Source of the DNA: Prevotella multiformis DSM 16608
GTDB lineage: Bacteria > Bacteroidota > Bacteroidia > Bacteroidales > Bacteroidaceae
Direction: 5' to 3'
Length of the DNA: 64,000 nt
Assembly (NCBI RefSeq): GCF_000191065.1
Contig: NZ_GL872282.1
Coordinates: 365,167-429,166, forward strand
The number at the start of each line of letters is the position of its first letter. Positions within the stretch are counted from its first letter, which is position 1. Positions 24,261-33,252 of the stretch are shown piece by piece. Made by a program: the position numbers and the translations under genes. A model generated the notes under the pieces. It was not told the origin of the DNA and made no database searches. It saw nothing but the letters and a program-made list of their open reading frames with translations.

Positions 24261-25712
24261 TCAATCAATATTCTTCAGAACGGCGAGCAGATGATCCCAT
24301 ACCATCTGCACGGTCGGAATGAGGAGACACTCGTCGGGAGTGTGGACATACCGGAGAGTCGGACCGAAGCTGATCATGTCCAGGTCGGGGTACTTCTCAG
24401 AGAAGAGACCGCACTCGAGCCCGGCATGAATGCCCAGCACCTGCGGCTCTTTCCCGAAGAGCTTCCGGTACTGCTCGACGGCGACATTGACCAGTTCCGA
24501 CTTCGGGTTCATCTTCCACGCCGGATAACTGTCGTCGACGACGACCTCCGCTCCGGCCAGCTCGAAGCAGGCACGGACGGTATGGGTCATGTTCGTCAGG
24601 TTGCTCATCACGTTCGAACGCTGGGAAGAGACGACCGTCAGCGTGTGCTCTTCCGTCTGTACGCTGGCGACATTGCTCGAGGTCTCCACCATGTAAGCCA
24701 AGGCCTCGTCCTGGCAGTTCACCAGCGGCCCGTTGTCGACAGCCTGCAGGGCAAGGATGACGTTGTGAGAGACCTGCTTCGGCAGGACAGGTGCGGCAGC
24801 GGCACTCTCAAGATGCCAGACCATCGCCGTGTCGGTCACGTGGAACTCATCCTCAACGGCTGCACTGAAGATGTTCCAGTCGGCCTTGACTTCCTCCTTT
24901 CTGTCGGACGGTACGGCGAAGAGCACCTTCCCGTCACGGGGAATCGCATTGTGCATCTTGCCCGAGTTCCAACGGCTCAGCCGCAGGTCCATCTTCGCCT
25001 GCTCGGCATAGAGGAAACGGGCCAGGAGCTTGATGGCATTGGCGCGCTTCTTGTTGATGTCGTCGCCGGAGTGTCCGCCTACAAGGCCCTTCAGGCTTGC
25101 CTCCATGAAGAAACAGCCTTCCGGAGCCTGTTCGCGGTCGAACCGGAATGTCGCCGTCGTGCTGTTGCCGCCGGCACAGCTGACGAAAATCTGCCCCTCG
25201 TCTTCCGAGTCGAGATTGATCAGGTACTTCCCGGTCATGAAGCCTGCCTCCAGACCGAACGCACCGGTCAGCCCCGTCTCCTCGTCACGTGTGAAAAGAC
25301 ACTCGATGGGGCCGTGCTCAATGTCGTCCGAGTCGAGGAGTGCCAGCTCATAGGCCACGCCGATACCGTCGTCAGCACCGAGCGTAGTACCCTTGGCATG
25401 AAGCCATTCGCCGTCGACATAGGTCTGGATGGCATCCTTGTGGAAGTCGAAGTCGACATCGACCAGCTTGTCACAGACCATGTCCATGTGGCTCTGGAGC
25501 ACGACCGTCGGCACCTTCTCCATGCCCTTCGTCGCCGGTTTCGAGATAAGCACGTTGCCGGTCTTGTCGACCTTCACGGCCAGTCCGCGTTCCTCCGCAA
25601 ACTTCTGTAAATAAGCGATCATCTGCTCTTCATGCTTGGAGGGACGGGGTATCTGATTGATTTTCGCGAACTGCTCGAAGACACGGGCGGGTTTTAATTC
25701 TACGTTTGCCAT
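24261..25712 (-). CDS. pepD: Aminoacyl-histidine dipeptidase (PepD-type, M20)
   Basis: 483 residues, M20 metallopeptidase family. Metal-binding motifs are visible: LQSHMDMVCDK, TLGADDGIGVAYEL, FTRDEETGLTGAFGLEAG and LINLDSEDEG. It hydrolyses Xaa-His and other dipeptides in the cytosol. GLVGGHSGDDINKKRANAI is the dimerisation lid typical of PepD. It has its own promoter (25776-25783) that faces and overlaps the promoter of the next plus-strand operon. Assignment is secure at family level. Confidence 0.95.
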   Translation of the reverse strand: MANVELKPARVFEQFAKINQIPRPSKHEEQMIAYLQKFAEERGLAVKVDKTGNVLISKPATKGMEKVPTVVLQSHMDMVCDKLVDVDFDFHKDAIQTYVDGEWLHAKGTTLGADDGIGVAYELALLDSDDIEHGPIECLFTRDEETGLTGAFGLEAGFMTGKYLINLDSEDEGQIFVSCAGGNSTTATFRFDREQAPEGCFFMEASLKGLVGGHSGDDINKKRANAIKLLARFLYAEQAKMDLRLSRWNSGKMHNAIPRDGKVLFAVPSDRKEEVKADWNIFSAAVEDEFHVTDTAMVWHLESAAAAPVLPKQVSHNVILALQAVDNGPLVNCQDEALAYMVETSSNVASVQTEEHTLTVVSSQRSNVMSNLTNMTHTVRACFELAGAEVVVDDSYPAWKMNPKSELVNVAVEQYRKLFGKEPQVLGIHAGLECGLFSEKYPDLDMISFGPTLRYVHTPDECLLIPTVQMVWDHLLAVLKNID

Positions 25713-25752
25713 TTTTAATAATATTTTATTTTGTAATCTTGCTGTTTTATAT

Positions 25753-25760
25753 TACCTTTG
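25753..25760 (+). promoter_or_regulatory. Promoter of the small membrane protein/OmpH operon
   Basis: TACCTTTG with TTTG at 25730-25733, spaced 19 bases. It faces the pepD promoter, with the predicted start sites almost coinciding near 25768. Confidence 0.7.
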
Positions 25761-25775
25761 CGGTCAATATCAATG

Positions 25776-25783
25776 CAAAGATA
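25776..25783 (-). promoter_or_regulatory. -7 promoter box of pepD
   Basis: Minus-strand TATCTTTG. It lies opposite the plus-strand box at 25753-25760, so the two polymerase footprints must overlap. Confidence 0.6.
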
Positions 25784-25790
25784 GAGAAAA

Positions 25791-25985
25791 ATGTTTGTAA
25801 CTTTATTGTACACACTGTTAATAATTGCTATTGCCATGCTGCTCCTTGGCGTGCGTGTGCTGTTCAGGAAAGACGGAGAGTTCCAGTCGCAGCACATCTC
25901 GGACAGCGCCTATCTGAAATCGAAGGGCATCCACTGTGTCATCGACCAGGACAAGGAGGCACGCAGGGAAAACAGAGCGTATTGA
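25791..25985 (+). CDS. Small single-span membrane protein
   Basis: 64 residues. An N-terminal membrane span (MFVTLLYTLLIIAIAMLLLG) is followed by a cytosolic or periplasmic tail with YLKSKGIHCVIDQDKEAR. I recall similar short proteins with a GIHC..QD motif as conserved hypotheticals in Bacteroidales. It is 31 bases from the -7 box and 36 bases upstream of the OmpH-like lipoprotein gene, so the two are cotranscribed. Function unknown. Confidence 0.75.
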   Translation: MFVTLLYTLLIIAIAMLLLGVRVLFRKDGEFQSQHISDSAYLKSKGIHCVIDQDKEARRENRAY

Positions 25986-26021
25986 ACAGACCGGAAACAA
26001 TTAATCAAAAAACATACAGAA

Positions 26022-26624
26022 ATGAAGAAATCATGGAGCAATATGGCCGTGCTCGCCCTGGCGGCATTCGCCTTTATTGCATGCAACAACCAACCGCAGA
26101 AGAACGATACGACAGCCGGAAAGAACGAGACGGCGACAAGCGCCCCGGCAGCAGGCGGGCAGAAGATCGCTTATGTCGAGATTGACTCCATCATGAGCCA
26201 GTACACCTACTGGAAGGATGTCACGAAGATCATCAAGGCCAAGGAAGCCAACATACAGCGCACTCTCGCCGGCAAGCAGAAGACAATCCAGGCCGCCGCC
26301 GCCAACTTCCAGCAGAACGTACAGGCCAACAAATACACACAGGCACAGGCACAGCAGATCCAGGCAAGCATACAGAAACAGGCACAGGACGCTGACGCAC
26401 TGCAGCAGCGGTTGGGCGCGGAATACCAGAACGAGGTGGCAAAATACAACAAGGCTCTGTCTGACAGCGTGCACAACTACCTGAAAGCGTATAACAAGGA
26501 CAAGAAATATGCCATCATCCTTGCCAAGAGCGGCGACAACATCCTCTATGCCGACCCTGCATACGACATCACCGGAGAAGTCGTCAAAGGTATGAACCAG
26601 GCCTACAAGGGGATGAAGAAATAG
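26022..26624 (+). CDS. OmpH/Skp-like periplasmic lipoprotein
   Basis: 200 residues. A lipobox (AAFAFIAC at about 14-21) makes it a lipoprotein; a Thr/Ala-rich linker follows. The Skp/OmpH part starts KIAYVEIDSIMSQYTYWKD and continues into long Gln/Ala-rich helices (QAAAANFQQNVQANKYTQAQ) before DKKYAIILAKSGDNILYADP. Skp-type proteins chaperone outer-membrane proteins; here membrane anchoring suggests a fixed variant. Second gene of the operon starting at 25791. Confidence 0.85.
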   Translation: MKKSWSNMAVLALAAFAFIACNNQPQKNDTTAGKNETATSAPAAGGQKIAYVEIDSIMSQYTYWKDVTKIIKAKEANIQRTLAGKQKTIQAAAANFQQNVQANKYTQAQAQQIQASIQKQAQDADALQQRLGAEYQNEVAKYNKALSDSVHNYLKAYNKDKKYAIILAKSGDNILYADPAYDITGEVVKGMNQAYKGMKK

Positions 26625-26682
26625 CGCGACAGACAGAATGAAGGGTTTTCTGCCGTGCAGCAGGAGACCGGCATACTGCGGG

Positions 26683-26734
26683 GGAGACCGTATCGGAAAG
26701 GGCATGGAAGAGACCGGATTCTGATACGGTCTCC
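26683..26734 (+). terminator. Hairpin beyond the OmpH-like gene
   Basis: Perfect 12-base arms GGAGACCGTATC and GATACGGTCTCC separated by 28 bases. There is no T-run, so termination is uncertain. The rest of the gap from 26625 to 26931 shows no gene. Confidence 0.45.
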
Positions 26735-26908
26735 TGTCATCTCCTCCCCCTGCCGTCGTCTCCGTCAGCACAGCCGTCTGCACATCCTCAGTACGTCGCG
26801 GCATTTCTGCAAGGAAACATACCTTCATACACAGCCGGCGCAGCATTGCCGCACCTCCAAAGGAAGAAACCTTTTTTCGGGAGGGCCGAGAAAAAGGCAG
26901 TAGAAAAT

Positions 26909-26939
26909 TTTGAGGAATAAAAATAAAATACTACCTTTG
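26909..26939 (+). promoter_or_regulatory. Promoter of the tRNA operon
   Basis: TTTG at 26909-26912 and TACCTTTG at 26932-26939, spaced 19 bases, about 48 bases before tRNA-Ser. Confidence 0.8.
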
Positions 26940-26986
26940 CACTCGCATTTGAGATGATGCGTGGTAATTCGGTTGAAACCCTCTTT

Positions 26987-27074
26987 GGAAGGATGGGTGA
27001 GTGGCTGAAACCAGCAGTTTGCTAAACTGCCGTGCGCATTTCGCGTACCGGGGGTTCGAATCCCCCTCCTTCCG
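26987..27074 (+). tRNA. tRNA-Ser (GCT)
   Basis: Class II tRNA of 88 bases. The acceptor GGAAGGA pairs with TCCTTCC, discriminator G. The anticodon stem GCAGT/ACTGC holds loop TTGCTAA with anticodon GCT. The variable arm (CGTGCGCATTTCGCG) folds, and the T-arm GGGGG-TTCGAAT-CCCCC is perfect. CCA is not encoded. First gene of the tRNA operon. Confidence 0.97.
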
Positions 27075-27103
27075 CTTTATCTCGTCAGAACTCAAATGTG
27101 TAT

Positions 27104-27175
27104 GGTCGATTCATCTAACGGTTAGGATACAAGATTCTCAATCTTGGCATAGGGGTTCGATTCCCCTATCGACTA
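27104..27175 (+). tRNA. tRNA-Glu (CTC), copy 1
   Basis: 72 bases. Anticodon stem CAAGA/TCTTG with loop TTCTCAA, anticodon CTC. T-arm AGGGG-TTCGATT-CCCCT. The acceptor GGTCGAT pairs with ATCGAC plus U72, so the first pair would be G-U. CCA not encoded. Identical to copy 2. Confidence 0.95.
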
Positions 27176-27206
27176 CTCCCATCTTCATAAGAAATATTTT
27201 AACCAG

Positions 27207-27278
27207 GGTCGATTCATCTAACGGTTAGGATACAAGATTCTCAATCTTGGCATAGGGGTTCGATTCCCCTATCGACTA
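27207..27278 (+). tRNA. tRNA-Glu (CTC), copy 2
   Basis: Identical in all 72 bases to copy 1 and separated from it by 31 bases. The identity indicates a recent tandem duplication or gene conversion. Anticodon CTC. Confidence 0.95.
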
Positions 27279-27283
27279 CAGAC

Positions 27284-27318
27284 AGGAAGTCCGGCTTTAC
27301 AGCTGGATTTCCTCTTTT
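27284..27318 (+). terminator. Terminator of the tRNA operon
   Basis: AGGAAGTCC and GGATTTCCT arms around an 11-13 base loop, followed by CTTTT, a few bases after the second tRNA-Glu. Confidence 0.65.
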
Positions 27319-27476
27319 GCGACTCCCCACGGGGTACAAGATGGAGACTTCCCCCGATTCTTCATGATAAATGCGGAAATTCACAGAAAGTTTTTGTAAA
27401 TTTGCAATCACTATATCCATCCACATCGTATTGAAAGTAAGACTACAATCATAAAAGAACGAAGAAGCGAAAACTG

Positions 27477-29243
27477 ATGATGAAGAAAATTTTATTGTCG
27501 TGCTGCCTGGCACTGTGTACACTGGCGGCATGGGCGGCCAAAGCCAACCCGATACCTGTCACGGTGACACAGTCGGACGGGACACAGCTCACCGTCTACC
27601 AGTACGGCGACGAGCACTTCAGCTGGATTTCCACCGCTGACGGGACACTGCTGACACAGGTCGGCAAGGACTTTTATATCGCAGAGATCGGCAAAGACGG
27701 TACGCTGAAAGCAAGCGGACAGCTGGCGCACAACGACAGCCGGCGTTCGGCTGCAGAGAAAGAACTTGTCAGGAAACAGGGAGCGATGCGCAATGCCTTC
27801 TTCGACAGCATATCAAGACGACTGGACAAAGAGGCGAAGACTCGAGCTGTCGGCAAGCACACCCCACCCTACTTCCCGCACAGCGGAAGTCCGAAAGTAC
27901 TGGTTATTCTGGCGCAGTTCAGCGACGTGAAGTTCTCTCTTCCCGACCCGGTGAAGAGCTTCAATGATTATTTCAACCACGATGCCAGCGCAGGACCTCT
28001 GCCGGATTACGGCAATAACGAGAAACGCAACTATGGCAGTGTGAGACAGTACTTCAAGGACATGAGCGGCGGACAGTTCACGCCTCAGTTTGTCGTTGTC
28101 GGGCCTGTCACCCTTCCCAAGGAAAGCAGCTACTATGGTAAGGACGGTACCAACAAAGACACAAATATCGGAGAGCTGATACACGATGCCTGCCAAGCCG
28201 TAGCAGGCAGCGTCAATTTCAGCGACTATGACGGGAACAACGACGGATACGTAGACCTTGTCTATGTCCTTCATGCCGGGTACGGACAGAACGCTTCCCC
28301 CAAGAACCCAGATTTTATATGGCCTAAATCGGGTACGACAACACCTTTCAAGATGGGTGGGAAAACAGTCTGCCGCTATGGGGTAAGCAATGAGCTGAAC
28401 TACAATCCCCAATATCAGTTTCCCTCTGCCCCTTTCAAACGCATAAACGGTATCGGACTGTTCTGCCATGAATTTTCGCATACAATGGGACTGCCCGACT
28501 TCTATCCCTACAATGATGCTGCACAAATAGATGACCAGACCATGGAGCTCTGGGATCTGATGGACGGTGGAGAGTACACCGACAACGGTTACACGCCGAC
28601 CCCCTACACTCCCTGGGAGAAAGATGTCATGGGATGGAAACCGCTCACAACCATTCAGGAGACTCCCCGGAAAATCACCCTGCACAAGGACGATGCGCTG
28701 AAAGTGCCGACCACCTATCAGAAAGAATATCTGATTCTTCACAACATTCAGAAAGAAGGGTGGGCTTCCAAACTTCTCGGACACGGAATGCTGGTGTACC
28801 GTGTCAACTACGAGCCGGAGACTGTCAATATGGATGACCACGTCAATGATACACCGGGAAAACCGGGTATGACAATCGTCCCGGCTGACGGGAAGCTGAT
28901 TTCAAGTTACAGCGTGCATTCCAAAGAGGAACAGAAAAAATACTATGCCAGCCATGCGGGAGACCCGTTCCCCGGGACAAGCCATGTGGGCCAGATCGGC
29001 AGCATCAGACTGAACCACAGCACAGTGAACAAACCGCTCTTTCACATCACAGAAAACACGGACGGCACAATCACCTTCGAGTATCTCAAGGATCTGACAG
29101 CCGCCGGTATCAACGACATCACGACAGAGCAGCAGGGAACAGACAACCTCATCTATACGCTCGACGGCAGATTTGTCGGTACGGACCGGACCGTACTTCC
29201 TCCCGGCATTTACATTCAGAACCGGAAGAAGTTTGTGAAATAA
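27477..29243 (+). CDS. Secreted M6-family metalloprotease with type IX-like C-terminal signal
   Basis: 588 residues. A signal peptide (about 1-20) and a propeptide-like region (NPIPVTVTQSDGTQLTVYQY, then DEHFSWISTADGTLL) are followed by the M6/immune inhibitor A-like catalytic domain. The zinc site is HEFSHTMGLPD at 331-341, and DYDGNNDGYVDLVYVLHAGYG is a probable calcium-binding loop. The last 30 residues (NLIYTLDGRFVGTDRTVLPP, then GIYIQNRKKFVK) match the short C-terminal signal of type IX secretion cargo. The product is probably exported to the surface or medium to degrade host or dietary proteins. It is monocistronic, with a terminator at 29274-29313. Confidence 0.9.
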   Translation: MMKKILLSCCLALCTLAAWAAKANPIPVTVTQSDGTQLTVYQYGDEHFSWISTADGTLLTQVGKDFYIAEIGKDGTLKASGQLAHNDSRRSAAEKELVRKQGAMRNAFFDSISRRLDKEAKTRAVGKHTPPYFPHSGSPKVLVILAQFSDVKFSLPDPVKSFNDYFNHDASAGPLPDYGNNEKRNYGSVRQYFKDMSGGQFTPQFVVVGPVTLPKESSYYGKDGTNKDTNIGELIHDACQAVAGSVNFSDYDGNNDGYVDLVYVLHAGYGQNASPKNPDFIWPKSGTTTPFKMGGKTVCRYGVSNELNYNPQYQFPSAPFKRINGIGLFCHEFSHTMGLPDFYPYNDAAQIDDQTMELWDLMDGGEYTDNGYTPTPYTPWEKDVMGWKPLTTIQETPRKITLHKDDALKVPTTYQKEYLILHNIQKEGWASKLLGHGMLVYRVNYEPETVNMDDHVNDTPGKPGMTIVPADGKLISSYSVHSKEEQKKYYASHAGDPFPGTSHVGQIGSIRLNHSTVNKPLFHITENTDGTITFEYLKDLTAAGINDITTEQQGTDNLIYTLDGRFVGTDRTVLPPGIYIQNRKKFVK

Positions 29244-29273
29244 CAGGCAGAATTTCCTGTCCATCACAAAGCA

Positions 29274-29313
29274 GCCGCCTCCTGACAAAGGGAATTGTCA
29301 GAAGGCGGCTTTC
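29274..29313 (+). terminator. Terminator of the M6 metalloprotease gene
   Basis: AGCCGCCT..CTGACAA and TTGTCAG..AGGCGGCT form a long stem ending in TTTC. Confidence 0.85.
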
Positions 29314-29679
29314 ATCAGTCTATCCCTTTCTACTTGCTGCAAAGAAACGGCAAGAAATTGATCAAGCAGGCGATTGCAAGCGCATACAGATTAGTGCCGG
29401 TATATTGTCTGGATGTATACCGGGAAATGTATGACAGGCTTGCCCGGTCAGTCTTGTGGATTTCCAGAACTTACTTTATAAACCAGGAAAAAAAGAAAAT
29501 CAATGCAACCGGTAGACAGATTGATTTCCAAACATGACTTTCCCCGCCGCCTTTCCGGTCATCTCAAGTGGAAGTCCGTACGTAAGTCCGTAAGTCGCCG
29601 TCACTGCCGCCATACGATGACAGATCGTAAACAGCCTATAACATGAAAGTCGTGTAAAGTATAAAAAGAGACAGCAATT
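29314..29679. other. Gene-free stretch between convergent genes
   Basis: Holds a small perfect hairpin (CCGGTATA..TATACCGG, 29397-29423) and no convincing frame. AT-richer than its surroundings. Confidence 0.4.
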
Positions 29680-29714
29680 AAAAAAGCGGATATGCCTGAG
29701 CACATCCGCTTTAT
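29680..29714 (-). terminator. Terminator of the omp-lptC-ppiD cluster
   Basis: AAAAAGCGGAT and ATCCGCTTTAT arms around a 12-base loop, 20 bases past the ppiD stop, with T-run on the minus strand. Confidence 0.85.
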
Positions 29715-29733
29715 GTATAAGGTATCATTCCCG

Positions 29734-31881
29734 TTAGAAGAAGAGATACCGGTTGTCTACGACATTCGCCTTGAGAATGAGGTCCTGCATGAAGTTGCCG
29801 ACCATCTGCATATTCTGCTGGGCCGTCTGCTGCATTACCATCAGCTCGTTGCACTTGGAACCGGCACGCATCGCCTTCTTGACAACCTGGAACACATACA
29901 CGCCGGCATTGCCCTTTACAGGAGCTTTGGAGAACTTGCCGGCTGCTGTTGCTGCCACGGCACCGGAGAGTGCAGGCTCCACAGCACCTGTTGCCTGTAC
30001 GAAGGCTGGAGAAGCAAAGGTAATCTGATTGACCGTGCTCACCTTGGCACCCTTGGCCCGGGCAGCGGCAATGCTGCTGACACCCTTGAGTTTCGCCATG
30101 AGCAGTTCCGCCTTCTTGTCTTTCATCACCTCGCGCTTCAGGATTTCCTTCACCTGGGCATCATCCCATGCACGGAAGCCCTGCGGATGGATGGCATTGA
30201 GGACGATTACCAAGAGATGGTCGTTGTCGCCACATTCATACAGTGGAGACACATCCCCCTGCTTGGCATCGAAGAGCCACTTGAGCGCATCCCGTGTACC
30301 ATGGATGCCTGCCACATAATGCTCGGCGGTAGAGATGTCGTTGAGTGACTGCACACGATAACCGGACTTGGAAGCATTCTTCTCAATATCGTCGGCCGTC
30401 GTGTTCTTGGCTACAAACTCGGAGAACTTGTTGTAAGCGACGCTGCGAGTAGCCTTGGAGAAGTCGATGACCTTCTTGATGACGGCAGCGGTGGTCTTGG
30501 CGGTCATTGCCTTCTTGTCCAATACCTGAAGGATGACGTTACCCTGTGCAAGAGCTATGTTCTGAGTTGCATTTACATCACCGTTCAGCAGAGCGTTGAT
30601 ATAAGTCCGGTTGTCCTGACTCATGGTCGGAGCAGATTCATACTGCTGTCCGGTAAACCACACTTTCTCTCCGGTCTGCCCATAACGCTTGGCAAGCGCC
30701 TCGAAGTCGGCACCGCCTGCCAATGCCTTCTGGATAGAATCGGCCTTCGCACGTGCTTCGTCCGGTGTGTTGGCGGCAACCTGAATCTGACGGAACTGTA
30801 CAGAGTCCGGCAGCTGCGCCTTTGAGAGTACACGGATGATGTTCAGCGTGTTGTCCTGCTTGTTCTCTGTCACACCGGTAGTCCCTACAGCAAGCGAGTC
30901 AATTCTTGAAGCTATGTCAGGGTACTGCCTGTAAGCCTTGCTGCTTACAGGGACACCGAGATAAGGGATTTCAGAACCGCTCTTGCTGATGACCATGGCC
31001 GGGTCGGCTGCTGCGGCGAGCTGTTTCTGAAGGCCGTTCATCTCCTTGACGACAGCATTGCGGTCGGCGGTGCTTGCCTTGATCTGATAGTCGACGAACT
31101 TGATGTCACGTGTCTCTACATTCTGCCGGAAAGCCGGTTTCAGCTCGTCATACTTGGCCTTGAGATCCGCATCTGTAATCTTGATGTCCGCGTCTTTTAC
31201 CGAACTGTAACTCAGAGAGGCAAGCTGGACCTGACTTTCTTCATTGTTGTCCTTGAATGCCATCTTGGCCTCTGCCTTGTTGGAAAGCACGCAGCTGGCA
31301 AGCAGCGCCTGATACTTCTGGCCAAGGAGCTGCGTGCGGAGATTCTTCTCGATGAACAGCCAGTAGTCGTAAACCGTCTGCATCTGGTCGAGCTGGGGAG
31401 ACTTCTCGGACTTCGCCTTGCTGTAGCCGTCCAGGAACTGCTTGAGCGCATTCACATCGAAACGTCCCGTCTGCTGGTTGACAAACGGTGTCTGCGCCAG
31501 CATCGGATTGGTACCATCGTTCAGTACATTCTGTATTTCCTGCTCGGTCACCGTCAATCCTACCTTCTCCGCATCGGCCTGCAGGACACGGTTGCTGACA
31601 AGCTGCTGCCATACCTGGTCCTTCACCTGGTTGAGTTCTTCCTCGCTAAGGTTGTCACGTTGCATGGTAAACTTGATCGCTGACTGGTATTCATCAATCA
31701 ACTTCTGATAATCCTGGACACTGATCTTCTCGCCCAGGATCTCACCGATCTGCTGACGGGCCTCCCCCTTGATACCATTACAAGAACGGAAGCCTTCTTC
31801 AGCCAAGAACGCAAACAAGGCCAGACCGATAGCTGTAACCAGCAGACCTCCCTTGCTTCTGATTTTTCCTAATGCTGCCAT
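29734..31881 (-). CDS. PpiD-like periplasmic folding factor (SurA_N plus PPIC domains)
   Basis: 715 residues. One N-terminal membrane span (about 10-28, LLVTAIGLALFAFLAEEGF) anchors a long periplasmic part. The SurA_N chaperone region (EKISVQDYQKLIDEYQSAIK to VNALKQFLDGY) precedes a parvulin domain (PDSVQFRQIQVAANTPDEAR and GADFEALAKRYGQTGEKVWF), then a second degenerate one. It assists folding of exported and outer-membrane proteins. Active-site residues of the parvulin domain look weak, so chaperone activity may dominate. It is last in the envelope cluster, with its own -7 box at 31936-31943. Confidence 0.88.
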   Translation of the reverse strand: MAALGKIRSKGGLLVTAIGLALFAFLAEEGFRSCNGIKGEARQQIGEILGEKISVQDYQKLIDEYQSAIKFTMQRDNLSEEELNQVKDQVWQQLVSNRVLQADAEKVGLTVTEQEIQNVLNDGTNPMLAQTPFVNQQTGRFDVNALKQFLDGYSKAKSEKSPQLDQMQTVYDYWLFIEKNLRTQLLGQKYQALLASCVLSNKAEAKMAFKDNNEESQVQLASLSYSSVKDADIKITDADLKAKYDELKPAFRQNVETRDIKFVDYQIKASTADRNAVVKEMNGLQKQLAAAADPAMVISKSGSEIPYLGVPVSSKAYRQYPDIASRIDSLAVGTTGVTENKQDNTLNIIRVLSKAQLPDSVQFRQIQVAANTPDEARAKADSIQKALAGGADFEALAKRYGQTGEKVWFTGQQYESAPTMSQDNRTYINALLNGDVNATQNIALAQGNVILQVLDKKAMTAKTTAAVIKKVIDFSKATRSVAYNKFSEFVAKNTTADDIEKNASKSGYRVQSLNDISTAEHYVAGIHGTRDALKWLFDAKQGDVSPLYECGDNDHLLVIVLNAIHPQGFRAWDDAQVKEILKREVMKDKKAELLMAKLKGVSSIAAARAKGAKVSTVNQITFASPAFVQATGAVEPALSGAVAATAAGKFSKAPVKGNAGVYVFQVVKKAMRAGSKCNELMVMQQTAQQNMQMVGNFMQDLILKANVVDNRYLFF

Positions 31882-31935
31882 TTTTAGATTTATTATTTGA
31901 TTTTGATTTATTCCTTCAGTATGACAAATTGCCTA

Positions 31936-31943
31936 CAAAAATA
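31936..31943 (-). promoter_or_regulatory. -7 promoter box of ppiD
   Basis: Minus-strand TATTTTTG in the 101-base gap after the GldE-like gene. A separate internal promoter is plausible. Confidence 0.45.
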
Positions 31944-31982
31944 CAAAGAAAAAGGCAAGTGGCATAATTTTTCATGCAGAAA

Positions 31983-33248
31983 TTAGTCTGTTCCATTGAC
32001 TTTCACCCGCACGAGTTCAATTTTGGTCATGGTATTCTTGACGATTTTGAATTCATATTTCCCTACGGTGATGATTTCGTTGACCTTGGGGAAACTCTGG
32101 TAGACGTGCAGCAGCAGCCCCCCGACCGTCATGTAGTCGTCGCTCTCCGGCAGATCAAGATTGAACATCTCGTTGACCTTGTCTATCTCCAGCCGGGCAG
32201 AAAGGACATATTCGTTGTCGGCAATCTGCTTGGCAACGTATTTCGTGTTGTCGTGCTCATCCTCGATATCTCCGAAGATCTCCTCGACAATATCCTCCAG
32301 AGAAACGATACCGCTGGTACCGCCAAACTCATCCACGACGACGCCGAGGCTTTTCTTCTGCTGCAAGAACACCTGCATGAGTTTCTGTGCCGGCATCGTC
32401 TCAGGAACGAACGGCATCTTGCGGATGTGGTCCTTCCAGTGTTCGGGCGACCGGAACATCTCGGAAGAATGGATATACCCTTTGATATGGTCAATATCCT
32501 CTTCATAGACGATGATCTTGGAGTTCCCGCTCTCAATGAACATCTGCTGCAGCTCTTCCAACGGACAGTTCTCTTCGACTGCATTGATCTCCGTACGCGG
32601 CACCATACAGTCGCGCACCTTCGTGTCCTGGAAATCCAGCGCATTCTGAAAGATCTTCACCTCGTCTTCAATATCATCTTCATTCTCCGCATTCTCGATA
32701 GAACTCTGCACAAGATAGTCCAGGTCGACCTTCGTGAACGTGCCGTCATCCTCTTTCTCATCCATCTTCACCCCCATCATGCGCAGGAGAATACGTGCAA
32801 GGAATGTGGCAAAGCGACTGATCGGCCATAGAATGATGAAAAAGAAATAAGCCAGAGGAGCGAAGAAGGTCAGCAGCCGGTTGGGATTGCTCTTGAACAG
32901 CGTCTTCGGCAGGAACTCACCGGTAAAGAGGATGACCAGTGTGGAGGAGAACGTATCCAACAGCACACGCAGGGCGGAATCAAAACCGCTGAAGAGCGTC
33001 GCATCAAAAATCTGTGCGAACAAGATTCCATAGACGACCAGCACGATGTTGTTTCCCACGAGCATCGTCGAGACAAATCCGTTGGGATTGTTGTAAAAGA
33101 CGCTCAGACATTTCTGTGCAAGTCCGTCCTTCTCCTTGTCCATCTCTGCCAGAAGGCGGTTGCTGGACACAAAGGCGATTTCCATTCCCGAGAAGAATGC
33201 GGAAAGCACCATCGTAATCAGGATTCCTATGACTAAATTAATATCCAA
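31983..33248 (-). CDS. GldE/HlyC-CorC-like membrane protein with CBS pair
   Basis: 421 residues. The N-terminal CNNM/DUF21 membrane domain (LSAFFSGMEIAFVSSNRL, VGNNIVLVVYG, FTGEFLPKTLF) precedes two CBS domains (VRDCMVPRTEINAVEENCPL; GVVVDEFGGTSGIVSLEDIV) and a C-terminal CorC/HlyC transporter-associated domain (VLSARLEIDKVNEMFNLDLP). The family includes magnesium or cobalt efflux proteins and the gliding-associated GldE. The position between lptC and ppiD is a recurring Bacteroidetes arrangement from memory. Start four bases after the lptC stop. Confidence 0.88.
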   Translation of the reverse strand: MDINLVIGILITMVLSAFFSGMEIAFVSSNRLLAEMDKEKDGLAQKCLSVFYNNPNGFVSTMLVGNNIVLVVYGILFAQIFDATLFSGFDSALRVLLDTFSSTLVILFTGEFLPKTLFKSNPNRLLTFFAPLAYFFFIILWPISRFATFLARILLRMMGVKMDEKEDDGTFTKVDLDYLVQSSIENAENEDDIEDEVKIFQNALDFQDTKVRDCMVPRTEINAVEENCPLEELQQMFIESGNSKIIVYEEDIDHIKGYIHSSEMFRSPEHWKDHIRKMPFVPETMPAQKLMQVFLQQKKSLGVVVDEFGGTSGIVSLEDIVEEIFGDIEDEHDNTKYVAKQIADNEYVLSARLEIDKVNEMFNLDLPESDDYMTVGGLLLHVYQSFPKVNEIITVGKYEFKIVKNTMTKIELVRVKVNGTD

Positions 33249-33252
33249 TGTT

